A model generated the notes under the pieces. It was not told the DNA's origin, made no database searches, and saw only the letters and a program-made list of their open reading frames with translations. A stretch of 50,148 nt of DNA from UBA2239 sp050177075. GTDB taxonomy: Bacteria; Pseudomonadota; Gammaproteobacteria; Burkholderiales; UBA9220. Of this stretch, positions 1-8,532 are shown piece by piece. The translations under genes and the position numbers were made by a program. Numbering within the stretch: the first letter of the stretch is position 1; each line of letters starts with the position of its first letter. The DNA lies in NCBI GenBank assembly GCA_050177075.1, contig JBFXHL010000009.1:1-50148 (forward strand), given 5' to 3'.

Positions 1-601
1 TGGTCAGGTAGGGGGGCACCAGGGTGGCGGCGGTGGAGGCCAGGGTCAGCAGGAAGCCCGCCAGGAGCTGTTTGTTGTAGGGCTTGGCAAAGCGCCAGAG
101 ACGGAACAGGGTCCAGGTGGAGGGCGGGGTGTGGATTTCCTTGGTGCAGACGGGGCATTCATCCTGGTCGGGTTCCAGGGGGGCCTTGCACTGGGGGCAG
201 ACGGTGCCCGTTTCCTTGACCGCCGGGCGGCCGCTGAGGCGGCTTTCGCGCTGCTCTTCGAAGGTGTCGATCAGCCGCAGGGCGGCGACGTTCTGCCCCA
301 GGGTGTAGCGCCAGGTGGCCAGGCGGCGGCTGGCGTCGAGAAGTTCCAGGGTGCCCACGCCGGCGTGGTCGTGGTGGAGGAGCGTCAGGTCCTGGCGATA
401 GTCCCAGGCCTGCCACGCCGCATCGGTGCCGGTTCTGGCCAGGAGGCGCCGGTCGGTGACCGCCACCAGGCCGGGGGCGAAGCGGAGCTGGCTGTCCAGG
501 TCCACTTCCAGCCACCCCAGGAGCTGTTCTCCGTTGGCCAGTTGCTGCGTCAGTTCGTCGTGCCAGGGTTGCGGAGGGGTGGGGTGGGGGTCGGTTTTCA
601 T
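1..601 (-). CDS. Cyanophycin-associated ABC transporter, N-terminal part (cut by window edge)
   Basis: The gene reads leftwards from an ATG at 601 and is still open at position 1, so only about 200 residues are visible. Residues 20-110 look like a PH-like module (a VTDRRLL motif near residue 47). Then comes a zinc ribbon with two CxxC pairs (C134/C137 and C148/C151), and from about residue 163 an arm and first hydrophobic helix typical of an exporter-type ABC transmembrane domain. From family knowledge, this architecture is found beside cyanophycin synthetase genes and is called a cyanophycin metabolism-associated ABC transporter. The substrate is unknown, and the nucleotide-binding domain lies outside the window. 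It is divergent from the cphA pair, which supports the assignment. No strong ribosome binding site precedes the ATG. Confidence 0.75.
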   Translation of the reverse strand, partial: MKTDPHPTPPQPWHDELTQQLANGEQLLGWLEVDLDSQLRFAPGLVAVTDRRLLARTGTDAAWQAWDYRQDLTLLHHDHAGVGTLELLDASRRLATWRYTLGQNVAALRLIDTFEEQRESRLSGRPAVKETGTVCPQCKAPLEPDQDECPVCTKEIHTPPSTWTLFRLWRFAKPYNKQLLAGFLLTLASTAATLVPPYLT

Positions 602-666
602 CGCCAGTGAGGTTATTTTCGGTATCGCTCGAGTTTTCCGTGCCGGGTGGCGACGGAATGTGACAA

Positions 667-672
667 ATTATA
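667..672 (-). promoter_or_regulatory. Candidate -10 element for the ABC transporter gene
   Basis: A perfect TATAAT lies on the minus strand at 672-667, 65 bases upstream of the transporter start codon at 601. I see no convincing -35 hexamer at the expected distance, so only the -10 is called. Confidence 0.35.
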
Positions 673-717
673 CATCTCGCCCTGTCGAACGGCGGTGGAA
701 TTCCCGCAGGGGTGGGC

Positions 718-746
718 TTGGGTTAGTTGTCGCCGTGCCGTACAAT
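718..746 (+). promoter_or_regulatory. Candidate sigma-70 promoter of the cphA pair
   Basis: TTGGGT (718-723) and TACAAT (741-746) are separated by 17 bases. The predicted transcript would start near 753, leaving a leader of about 100 bases before the first cphA-like gene at 854. The rest of the 252-base divergent region shows no other clear element besides the minus-strand -10 at 667-672. Confidence 0.45.
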
Positions 747-853
747 TTCTTACAAGAATCTGACTTTTCGGTAAACCGGAAGCCTTTTGCCGCGTTAACA
801 GCACTTTGAGTGCGGAACTCCGTTGCGGCCGCCTTTTTGCCCCGACACTGGAT

Positions 854-3037
854 ATGGAAAATAATAAAGACATCAAGTTCATCAAGATATTGCCGCTGAA
901 GGGGCCGAACATCTGGACGTATCGGCCGGTGCTGGAAGCGTGGATCGACATCGGCGCCCTGGAGGATTATCCCTCCAACACCATTCCCGGCTTTTACGAA
1001 CGCCTCTCCTCCTGGCTGCCTTCCCTGGTCGAGCATCGCTGCAGCTACGGCGAGCGGGGGGGCTTCCTGCGCCGGGTGGAGGAAGGCACCTGGCCGGGGC
1101 ACATCCTGGAGCACGTCACCCTGGAGCTGCAGAACCTAGCCGGCATGCAGGCCGGCTTCGGCAAGGCGCGGGAAACCTCCGAGCGCGGCGTGTACAAGGT
1201 GGTGGTGCGTTCCCGCAACGAGTGCGTGAGCCGTGCCGCCCTCCATGCCGCCCGGGACCTGGTGATGGCGGCGATCAAGAACAAGCCCTTCGACGTCCCG
1301 GCCGCCGTGGCGCAACTGCGTTCCCTGGTGGACTTCCACTGCCTCGGCCCCAGCACGGCGTGCATCGTCGAGGCGGCCACGGAGCGGGGCATCCCATCGG
1401 TGCGCCTGAATGACGGCAACTTGGTGCAGCTGGGCTACGGCGCCCGCCAGCGCCGCATCTGGACGGCGGAAACGGACCGCACCAGCGCCATCGCCGAGGG
1501 CATCGCCGGGGACAAGGACCTGACCAAGACCCTGCTTGGCGCCTGCGGCGTGCCGACCCCGGGCGGGCGGATGGTGGACAGTCCGGAAGACGCCTGGGAG
1601 GCGGCCGAAGACATCGGCGTGCCGGTGGTGGTCAAGCCTTACGACGCCAACCACGGCCGCGGCGTGTTCACCGACCTGAAGACCGAGGAGGAGGTGAAGC
1701 GGGCCTACGCGGCCGCCCTGGAGGAAGGCAGCGGGGTGATGGTGGAACGCTTCATCCGGGGCGACGCCCACCGCCTGCTGGTGGTGGGCGGCCGCGTGGT
1801 GGCGGCCACCAAGGGCAAGACCCTGACGGTGACCGGCGATGGCCAATCCACGGTCCTGGAACTGATCGAGAGCCAGATCAACAGCGACCCCCGCTGCGGC
1901 GTCGAGGAGGAGTTCCCCCTCGAGCCCCTGGTGCTGGACAAGGAGCCCATCGCCCTTCTGGAATTGGAGCGCCAGGGCTTCACCGGCCAATCCGTGCCCC
2001 CCGCCGGCCAGGTGGTGCTGGTCAAGCGCCAGGGGGATCTGGCCTACGACGTCACCGACGACGTGCATCCCGCCGTCGCCGCCACCGCCGCCCTCGCGGC
2101 GCGGGTGGTAGGCCTCGACATCGCGGGCATCGACATGGTGGCGGAGGATATCTTCCGTCCCCTGGAAGAGCAGGGCGGGGCCGTGGTCGAGGTCAACGCC
2201 GGCCCCGGTCTGCTGATGCACCTCAAGCCGGCGGAGGGCCAGCCCCGCCCCGTCGGCAAGGCCATTGCCGACAGCCTGTTCCCCGAAGGGGACAGCGGCC
2301 GCATTCCCGTCGTCGGCGTCGCCGGCTCCCGGGGCAAGACCGCCACGGCGCGGCTGGTGGCCTATCTCCTCAAGCTTGCCGGCAAGCAGGTCGGGCTGGC
2401 GTGCAGCGACGGCCTCTACCTGGGGCAGCGGCAGGTGGAGAAGGGGGACCGCACCCACTGGGCGGCGGCCCGCAAGATACTGCTCAACCGCACCGTCGAG
2501 GCGGCGGTGTTCGAGAACGGCAATGCCGTCATCCTGGGCGAGGGGCTGGCCTACGACCGCTGCCAGGTGGGCATCGTCACCAACATCGACCCTGCCGACC
2601 TGCTGCCGGAGTTCTACGTCAACGATCCCGAGCAGCTGTACACCATCGTGCGCACCCAGGTCGACGTGGTGTTGCGGGACGGCGCCGCCGTGCTCAACGC
2701 CGAGGACGAGACGGTGGCCCGAATGGCCGACCTGTGCGACGGCGACGTGATCTTTTTCGGTCGCGACGGCGACCACCCGGTGCTCGCCACCCACCGCGCC
2801 CAGGGCAAGCGGACGGTGTTCGTCCGCGACGGCCGGGTGGTCCTGGCGGGGGGCAGGGAGGAAACGCCCCTGGCCATGCTGGAGGCGGTTCCCCTGGCCG
2901 CCGCCGGGCAGCCGGAGAGCCAGGTGGAAAGCGTGCTGGCGGCCACCGGGGCGGCCTGGGCGCTGGGCTTGTCCCCCGATCTGATCCGTGCCGGACTCGA
3001 GAGTTTTGACGCCATGCCGGCAGCGGTGCCGGCCTAA
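854..3037 (+). CDS. Cyanophycin synthetase paralogue (CphA'-type), C-terminally shortened
   Basis: This 727-residue protein is related over its whole length to the next gene. The N domain (about 1-160) keeps an HxxEH motif (H83, E86, H87). The ATP-grasp domain (about 165-480) is well preserved, with ERFI, TDDVHP and EVNAGPG motifs. The Mur-ligase-like half starts with a P-loop GSRGKTA at 491-497. It then lacks the GMGDH-type metal-binding segment (it has DPADL) and ends about 130 residues early, so the Mur C-terminal domain is missing. I infer that it adds aspartate or partners the full-length synthetase rather than adding arginine itself. The start is ATG 854; an in-frame TTG at 806 would add 16 unrelated residues. 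The next gene follows 22 bases after the stop. Cyanobacterial CphA2 is also a shortened CphA, so it is an alternative identity. Confidence 0.85.
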   Translation: MENNKDIKFIKILPLKGPNIWTYRPVLEAWIDIGALEDYPSNTIPGFYERLSSWLPSLVEHRCSYGERGGFLRRVEEGTWPGHILEHVTLELQNLAGMQAGFGKARETSERGVYKVVVRSRNECVSRAALHAARDLVMAAIKNKPFDVPAAVAQLRSLVDFHCLGPSTACIVEAATERGIPSVRLNDGNLVQLGYGARQRRIWTAETDRTSAIAEGIAGDKDLTKTLLGACGVPTPGGRMVDSPEDAWEAAEDIGVPVVVKPYDANHGRGVFTDLKTEEEVKRAYAAALEEGSGVMVERFIRGDAHRLLVVGGRVVAATKGKTLTVTGDGQSTVLELIESQINSDPRCGVEEEFPLEPLVLDKEPIALLELERQGFTGQSVPPAGQVVLVKRQGDLAYDVTDDVHPAVAATAALAARVVGLDIAGIDMVAEDIFRPLEEQGGAVVEVNAGPGLLMHLKPAEGQPRPVGKAIADSLFPEGDSGRIPVVGVAGSRGKTATARLVAYLLKLAGKQVGLACSDGLYLGQRQVEKGDRTHWAAARKILLNRTVEAAVFENGNAVILGEGLAYDRCQVGIVTNIDPADLLPEFYVNDPEQLYTIVRTQVDVVLRDGAAVLNAEDETVARMADLCDGDVIFFGRDGDHPVLATHRAQGKRTVFVRDGRVVLAGGREETPLAMLEAVPLAAAGQPESQVESVLAATGAAWALGLSPDLIRAGLESFDAMPAAVPA

Positions 3038-3059
3038 CCCTACTCAGGAACCGTACTAC

Positions 3060-5630
3060 ATGGAAGTTTCACGCATCCGGGCGCTGCGCGGCCCCAACCT
3101 GTGGAGCCGTCACACGGCGATCGAGGCCATCGTCTCCTGCACCGAGGCCGAATGCTCGATGGACGGCATGCCCGGTTTCGAGGACCGGCTGCGGGCGCGC
3201 TTTCCCGATATCGGCGCCCTGCGCCCCATCGGTTACGACGGCGAGCTGTCGCTGGCCCATGCCCTGGCTTTCGCCACGCTGGGCCTGCAGGCCCAGGCCG
3301 GCTGCCCGGTGACCTTCACCCGCACGGCGCAGACGGTGGAAACCGGCGTCTTTCAGGTGGTGGTCGAGTACACCGAGGAGGCGGTGGGCCGGTTGGCCTT
3401 CGAGCTGGCCCAGGCCCTGTGTCGCGCGGCGGAGGCGGACGCGCCCTTCGACCTGGCGGACGCCCTGGCGCGTCTGCGGGAGCTGGACGAGGACGTGCGT
3501 CTCGGGCCCAGCACCGGCGCCATCGTCCAGGCGGCCCAGGCGCGGGGCATTCCCGTGCGGCGACTGACGGAAGGCAGCCTGGTGCAATTCGGCTGGGGCA
3601 GCAAACAGCGTCGCATCCAGGCGGCGGAAACCGACGCCACCAGCGCCATCGCCGAATCCATCGCCCAGGACAAGGACCTCACCAAGATGCTGCTGGAGGC
3701 GGCGGGGGTGCCGGTGCCCGTGGGCCGGCCGGTATCGGACGCGGAGGAGGGGTGGGCGGTCGCGAGCGAAATCGGCTTGCCGGTGGTGGTCAAGCCTCAG
3801 GACGGCAATCAGGGCAAGGGCGTGACCGTCAACATCCTCACCCGCGAGCACTTCATGGTGGCCTTCGCCGCGGCGAAGGAGATCAGCGACGACGTGCTGG
3901 TGGAGCGCTTCATCCCCGGCCACGACCACCGCCTGCTGGTGGTGGGCAAGCAGCTCGTCGCCGCCGCCCGCCGGGAGCCGCCCCATGTAATCGGCGACGG
4001 CGTCCACAGCGTGCGGGAACTGGTGGAGATGGTCAACGCCGACCCCCGCCGCGGCGAGGGCCATGCCACCACCCTGACCAAGATACGCTTCGACGATATC
4101 GCCCTGGCCCGCCTGGCTTCCCAGGGCATGGACGCCGACTCGGTGCCCCCCGTGGGCGCGCGGGTGGTGCTGCGCAACAACGCCAACCTAAGCACCGGCG
4201 GCACCGCCACCGACGTCACCGACGACGTCCATCCCGAGCTGGCCGCCCGGGCGGTGGAGGCGGCCCAGATGATCGGCCTCGATATCTGCGGCGTGGACGT
4301 CGTCTGCGAAACCGTCCTCAAGCCCCTGGAGGAGCAGGGGGGCGGCGTGGTCGAGGTCAATGCCGCACCCGGACTGCGCATGCATTTGAATCCCTCCTTC
4401 GGCAAGGGACGCGCGGTGGGCGAGGCCATCATCTCCGCCATGTTCGCCGACGGCGGGGACGGACGCATCCCGGTGGTGGCGGTGGCGGGCACCAACGGCA
4501 AGACCACCACCGTGCGCCTGATCGCCCATTTCCTCACCCGCAACGGCCAGCGGGTCGGCATGACCAATTCCGACGGCGTGTACATCGAGGGCAAGCGCAT
4601 CGACACCGGCGACTGCAGCGGCCCCAAGAGCGCGCGCAATGTCCTGATGCACCCCGACGTGGACGCGGCGGTGCTGGAGACAGCCCGCGGCGGCGTGCTG
4701 CGCGAAGGCCTGGCCTTCGACCGCTGCAACGTGGCGGTGGTGACCAACATCGGCATGGGCGATCACCTGGGGCTGAGCTACATCAGCACGGTGGAAGATT
4801 TGGCGGTGGTGAAGCGGGTCATCGTCCAGAACGTGGCCCCCAACGGCTCGGCCGTCCTGAACGCGGCGGACCCGATGGTGGTGAAGATGGCGGAGGCCTG
4901 CCCGGGGGCGGTGATCTTCTTCGCCGCCGACCGCCACCATCCCGTGATGGCGACCCATCGCGCCCAGGGCAAGCGGGTGGTGTACGTGGACGGCGACGCC
5001 ATCGTGGCGGCGGAGGGCAGCGAGGAGCAGCGCTTCCCCCTGGCGCAGGTCCCCCTTACCCGCAACGGCACCATCGGCTTCCAGGTGGAGAACGCCATGG
5101 CGGCGACGGCGGCCGCCTGGGCCCTGGGCCTGGACTGGGAAATCGTCCGAGGCGGCCTCGCCACCTTCGTCAACGACGCGGCCACGGCGCCGGGGCGCTT
5201 CAACGTTTTCGCCTATCGCGGCGCGACTCTCATCGCCGACTACGGCCACAACCCCGACGCCATTCTGGCCCTGGTGCAGGCCATCGAGGCCATGCCGGCC
5301 AAGCGCCGGCTGGTGGTCATCAGCGGCGCAGGCGACCGGCGCGACGAGGACATCCGCCAGCAGACCGAGATTCTCGGCGACGCCTTCGACGAGGTGGTCC
5401 TGTACCAGGACGCCTGCCAGCGGGGCCGGGCCGACGGGGAGGTGGTGGCCCTGCTGCGCCAGGGCTTGGCCGGCGCCAAGCGCGCCAAGGCGGTGGACGA
5501 GATACGGGGGGAATTCCTGGCCATCGATACCGCCCTGGCCCGCCTCGAAGCGGGCGACCTGTGCCTGATCCTCATCGACCAGGTGGACGAGGCCCTGGCC
5601 CACATCGCCAAACGGGTGGCCGAGGGCTGA
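3060..5630 (+). CDS. cphA: Cyanophycin synthetase
   Basis: At 856 residues this is the usual CphA size. CphA makes cyanophycin (multi-L-arginyl-poly-L-aspartate) in the cytoplasm: the ATP-grasp domain adds Asp to the backbone and the Mur-ligase-like domain adds Arg to the side chain. Visible parts are the N domain (1-160), the ATP-grasp domain (about 160-475, with ERFIPG, TDDVHP and EVNAAPG), the P-loop GTNGKTT at 477-483, the ETARGG and GMGDH segments of the Mur core, and a complete Mur C-terminal domain. The N domain is unusual: the HxxEH seen in the upstream paralogue is reduced to HALAF (H67, A70, F71), so the N-domain hydrolytic site appears lost. AGGA about 12 bases upstream supports ATG 3060. 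It is probably co-transcribed with the paralogue. Confidence 0.93.
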   Translation: MEVSRIRALRGPNLWSRHTAIEAIVSCTEAECSMDGMPGFEDRLRARFPDIGALRPIGYDGELSLAHALAFATLGLQAQAGCPVTFTRTAQTVETGVFQVVVEYTEEAVGRLAFELAQALCRAAEADAPFDLADALARLRELDEDVRLGPSTGAIVQAAQARGIPVRRLTEGSLVQFGWGSKQRRIQAAETDATSAIAESIAQDKDLTKMLLEAAGVPVPVGRPVSDAEEGWAVASEIGLPVVVKPQDGNQGKGVTVNILTREHFMVAFAAAKEISDDVLVERFIPGHDHRLLVVGKQLVAAARREPPHVIGDGVHSVRELVEMVNADPRRGEGHATTLTKIRFDDIALARLASQGMDADSVPPVGARVVLRNNANLSTGGTATDVTDDVHPELAARAVEAAQMIGLDICGVDVVCETVLKPLEEQGGGVVEVNAAPGLRMHLNPSFGKGRAVGEAIISAMFADGGDGRIPVVAVAGTNGKTTTVRLIAHFLTRNGQRVGMTNSDGVYIEGKRIDTGDCSGPKSARNVLMHPDVDAAVLETARGGVLREGLAFDRCNVAVVTNIGMGDHLGLSYISTVEDLAVVKRVIVQNVAPNGSAVLNAADPMVVKMAEACPGAVIFFAADRHHPVMATHRAQGKRVVYVDGDAIVAAEGSEEQRFPLAQVPLTRNGTIGFQVENAMAATAAAWALGLDWEIVRGGLATFVNDAATAPGRFNVFAYRGATLIADYGHNPDAILALVQAIEAMPAKRRLVVISGAGDRRDEDIRQQTEILGDAFDEVVLYQDACQRGRADGEVVALLRQGLAGAKRAKAVDEIRGEFLAIDTALARLEAGDLCLILIDQVDEALAHIAKRVAEG

Positions 5631-5631
5631 G

Positions 5632-5653
5632 CGGCGCCCCCCTTGGGGCGCTG
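5632..5653 (+). other. GC-rich hairpin after cphA
   Basis: GCGCCCC at 5634-5640 pairs with GGGGCGC at 5645-5651 across a CCTT loop, and the stem can extend by two pairs. It starts directly after the cphA stop codon. No T-run follows, so it may stabilise or attenuate the transcript rather than act as an intrinsic terminator. Confidence 0.4.
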
Positions 5654-5685
5654 CGGAAAAAGCCTGTTCCGCCAGCAGGATTCGG

Positions 5686-5691
5686 TATAAT
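5686..5691 (+). promoter_or_regulatory. -10 element next to the haem-sensor gene start
   Basis: A perfect TATAAT ends 8 bases before the ATG at 5700. If used, transcription would start at or just before the start codon, giving a nearly leaderless message. A -35 element is not obvious, and the only AGGA is about 20 bases upstream of the ATG. Confidence 0.4.
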
Positions 5692-5699
5692 CCCAGCGA

Positions 5700-8174
5700 A
5701 TGCTGAATAACCTGCTGCGCAAGCTCTACAACATCAAAATCTGGCTTCGCCTGGTGGTCTCCATCTGGGTGATGCTGGTCATCGCCTGGAGCGCCCTGAT
5801 CTATTGGGCCTCCTACGAGCAGCGCCGCACCGCCATCGAGCAGGCACGGGATTTTTCCCTCAGCGTCCATCAGATGACCCTCGCCGGCCTGACGGGGATG
5901 ATGATTACCGGCACCATTTCCCACCGCGCCGTGTTCCTGGAACAGATCGAGAAATCCAACAACATCCGCCATCTCGCCGTGGTGCGCGGCGACCCCGTGG
6001 TGCGCCAGTTCGGCCACGGGACGGCGTCGGAGACGCCTTCCGATGCCATCGAGCGGCAGGTGCTGGAAACCGGCAAGCCCTTCTTCCAGGTTCAGGACAC
6101 CAAGGAAGGGGAAAGCCTGCGGGTGGTGATGCCCGCCGTCGCCCAGAGCAATTACCTGGGGAAGAACTGCCTTTCCTGTCATCATGTGTCGGAAGGCACC
6201 GTGCTGGGCGCGGTGAGCATGGAAATCTCCCTCGACAAGGTCAATGTCGCGGTGGGGGAGTTCGGCGGCAAGGTGCTGGTGGTGGCGATTCTTATCAGCG
6301 TCCCCCTCCTGTTGTTCATCTACGCCTTCATCTCCCGCTTCGTCACCGTTCCCCTGCGGGAATTGACCAAGGGCCTGGACAAGATCGCCCTCGGCGAGAG
6401 CGACCTGTCCCAGCGCCTGACCATCCATGGCCGGGACGAAATCGGCCAGGCCTCGGCGGCCTTCAACCGGGTGATCGCCAAGGCGCGCAAGCTGCTCAAC
6501 ACCGAAAAACTGGCGGGGCTGGTGTTCGAGAACTCCCTGGAGAGCCTCATGGTCTGCGACGGCGCCGGACGAATCCAGATGGTGAACAAGGCGTTCACCG
6601 ACACCACCGGCTACACCCCGGAAGAGGTGATCGGCAAATCCCCCAGCATATTGAGCTCCGGCAAGCACGACATGGCCTTTTACGCCAACTTCTGGTATTC
6701 CCTGCTGCGGGATGGCCGCTGGCAGGGGGAAATCTGGAACCGGCGCAAGAACGGCGAGATTTATCCCGAGCTGCTCAACATCAGCACGGTGACCAACAGC
6801 GAAGGGGACATCGTCTATTTCGTGGCGGTGTTCAGCGACATCACCGAGCGCAAGCGCAACGAGGAGATCATCGCCTTCCAGGCCTTCCACGATGCGCTTA
6901 CCGGCCTGCCCAACCGCACCCTGTTCAAGGACCGCCTGGAACAGGCTCTCAGCCTCGGGCGGCGGGACCAGGAGCGGAAAGTGGCGGTGATGCTCCTGGA
7001 CCTGGACCGCTTCAAGATCATCAACGATACCCTCGGCCACAACGTCGGCGACCAGCTGCTGCAGGAGGTGGCGCACCGCCTCCGAGGCTGTCTGCGGGAA
7101 TCCGACACCGTGGCTCGCCTCGGCGGCGACGAGTTCACCCTGCTGCTGCCCCAGATCGACAAGCCGGAGGACGCCGCCCTGGTGGCGGCGAAGATTCTCG
7201 AAGCTCTGCGCCAGCCCTTCCACTTGGGAGGGAAGGACCTGTTCGTCACGCCTAGCATCGGCATTAGCGTCTTTCCGGAAGACGGCGAAGACGCCGACAC
7301 CCTCATCAAGCACGCCGACAGCGCCATGTATTACGTCAAGGAACGGGGCCGCGCCAATTTCTACCTCTACACCGACGAGCTGGAAACCCAGCCCACCCAG
7401 CGCCTGGAGATGGAGAGCCAGCTCTACAGTGCCCTGGAGCGGCGGGAATTCATCGTCTATTACCAACCCCAGCTCGACCTGGCCAGCGGCAAGGTCTACG
7501 GCGCCGAGGCCCTGATCCGCTGGCGCCATCCCATCATGGGGCTGGTGCCGCCGTCGGATTTCATCCCCCTGTCCGAAGAGACCGGGCTTATCGTCCCCAT
7601 CGGCGCCTGGGTGCTGCAGACCGCCTGCATGCAGGCCAAGAACTGGATCAGGAACGGCATGTCGCCGGACCTGCTGATTGCGGTCAACCTGTCGCCGCGC
7701 CAGTTCCATCGCATCGACATCGTCAAGCTGGTGAAGGACGCCCTCGATTACAGCGGCCTGGAACCGAGAAACCTGGAGCTGGAAATCACCGAGAGCTTGG
7801 CCATGCAGGACGTGGAGTATTCCGTGCGTACCCTCCACGCCCTGGCCGAGCTGGGCGTGCAGCTGGCCATCGACGATTTCGGCACCGGCTATTCCAGCCT
7901 GAACTACCTGAAGAAGATGCCGGTGAATACGCTCAAGATCGACCGCTCCTTCGTCCACGACATCACCATCGATCAGGACGACGCGGCCATCGTTTCGGCG
8001 GTGATCAGCATGGCCCACAGTCTGGGCTTGACGGTGATCGCCGAGGGGGTGGAAGCCCCGGAGCAGTTGAACGTCCTGAAAGTGCTCGGCTGCGACCGGG
8101 TGCAGGGCTATCTCTTCAGCCGTCCCCTGCCGCCGGAGGAGGTGACGGATTTCCTCCGTGGCGGCCAGACATGA
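5700..8174 (+). CDS. Membrane sensor with haem-c motif, HAMP, PAS, GGDEF and EAL domains
   Basis: This 824-residue protein is predicted to sense a periplasmic signal and adjust cyclic-di-GMP. Transmembrane segments lie at about 15-36 and 190-212. The periplasmic part between them contains CLSCH (C157, C160, H161), a canonical CxxCH site for covalent haem c. HAMP follows at about 212-265 and PAS at about 275-385. The GGDEF domain has an intact GGDEF at 475-479 and an RxxD inhibitory site (RESD) five residues before RLGGDEF. The EAL domain has EAL at 603-605 with the usual DDFGTGYSS and AEGVE motifs. Both synthesis and hydrolysis look possible. Haem attachment would suit redox or gas sensing (inference). 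It follows cphA by 69 bases but has its own candidate -10. Confidence 0.9.
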   Translation: MLNNLLRKLYNIKIWLRLVVSIWVMLVIAWSALIYWASYEQRRTAIEQARDFSLSVHQMTLAGLTGMMITGTISHRAVFLEQIEKSNNIRHLAVVRGDPVVRQFGHGTASETPSDAIERQVLETGKPFFQVQDTKEGESLRVVMPAVAQSNYLGKNCLSCHHVSEGTVLGAVSMEISLDKVNVAVGEFGGKVLVVAILISVPLLLFIYAFISRFVTVPLRELTKGLDKIALGESDLSQRLTIHGRDEIGQASAAFNRVIAKARKLLNTEKLAGLVFENSLESLMVCDGAGRIQMVNKAFTDTTGYTPEEVIGKSPSILSSGKHDMAFYANFWYSLLRDGRWQGEIWNRRKNGEIYPELLNISTVTNSEGDIVYFVAVFSDITERKRNEEIIAFQAFHDALTGLPNRTLFKDRLEQALSLGRRDQERKVAVMLLDLDRFKIINDTLGHNVGDQLLQEVAHRLRGCLRESDTVARLGGDEFTLLLPQIDKPEDAALVAAKILEALRQPFHLGGKDLFVTPSIGISVFPEDGEDADTLIKHADSAMYYVKERGRANFYLYTDELETQPTQRLEMESQLYSALERREFIVYYQPQLDLASGKVYGAEALIRWRHPIMGLVPPSDFIPLSEETGLIVPIGAWVLQTACMQAKNWIRNGMSPDLLIAVNLSPRQFHRIDIVKLVKDALDYSGLEPRNLELEITESLAMQDVEYSVRTLHALAELGVQLAIDDFGTGYSSLNYLKKMPVNTLKIDRSFVHDITIDQDDAAIVSAVISMAHSLGLTVIAEGVEAPEQLNVLKVLGCDRVQGYLFSRPLPPEEVTDFLRGGQT

Positions 8175-8177
8175 TGC

Positions 8178-8206
8178 TTGACAGAACGGCAATACGTGTC
8201 TTTACT
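8178..8206 (+). promoter_or_regulatory. Sigma-70-like promoter of the yjfB-like gene
   Basis: A perfect TTGACA at 8178-8183 is followed after 17 bases by TTTACT at 8201-8206. Predicted initiation near 8213 gives a leader of about 60 bases before ATG 8274. Confidence 0.5.
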
Positions 8207-8273
8207 CACGTTACGCTATGTCCTATAGTGAAAGCAGCCGGGCTCTCGCCCGTTGATGAATGAAAGGATGGTT

Positions 8274-8474
8274 ATGGACGTTTCCCAAGTAAGCTCCGCG
8301 GTTTCCGCGCTGCAGAACCAGAAGACCGGTGACGCGGTGGGTGTGAGCGTCCTTAAGAAAGCCTTGGAGAGCCAGTCTCAGGGAGCGCAGCAACTGATCA
8401 ACAGTCTGCCCCAGCCCCAGAAGCCGGCCGATCCGACGGCCACTTTGGGCAGGAACATCGACGTCAAAGCGTAG
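8274..8474 (+). CDS. YjfB-family small protein (putative motility-associated)
   Basis: This is a 66-residue protein starting MDVSQVSSAVS and containing VSVLKKALE and QQLINSLPQP, the pattern of the YjfB putative-motility family. The family is small, cytosolic and poorly characterised; the motility link comes from its distribution, not from a known activity. ATG 8274 is chosen because an AAAGGA ribosome binding site lies about 6 bases upstream and family members begin at this methionine; an earlier in-frame ATG at 8253 is less well placed. It is monocistronic, with its own promoter and a perfect terminator. Being next to a cyclic-di-GMP enzyme would suit a motility role (inference). Confidence 0.8.
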   Translation: MDVSQVSSAVSALQNQKTGDAVGVSVLKKALESQSQGAQQLINSLPQPQKPADPTATLGRNIDVKA

Positions 8475-8490
8475 TACCGCGCGAACTGCG

Positions 8491-8521
8491 ACAAACCCCG
8501 CGAAAGCGGGGTTTGTTTTTT
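8491..8521 (+). terminator. Rho-independent terminator of the yjfB-like gene
   Basis: An 11-bp perfect stem (8491-8501 with 8506-8516), a GAAA tetraloop, and a run of six T at 8516-8521. The hemW gene ends at 8533 from the other side, but a T-run is absent in that direction. Confidence 0.95.
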
Positions 8522-8532
8522 GTGCCGCCGTT

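Noticed and set aside
1136..2794. A 550-codon open frame antisense to the first cphA-like gene
   Set aside because: Same GC-driven shadow effect; no start context, and composition unlike real proteins in the window.
4188..8192. A very long open frame on the minus strand opposite cphA and the haem-sensor gene
   Set aside because: It is the antisense shadow of two well-supported genes in high-GC DNA; its translation is low-complexity, rich in His, Gln and Gly, and has no recognisable domain.
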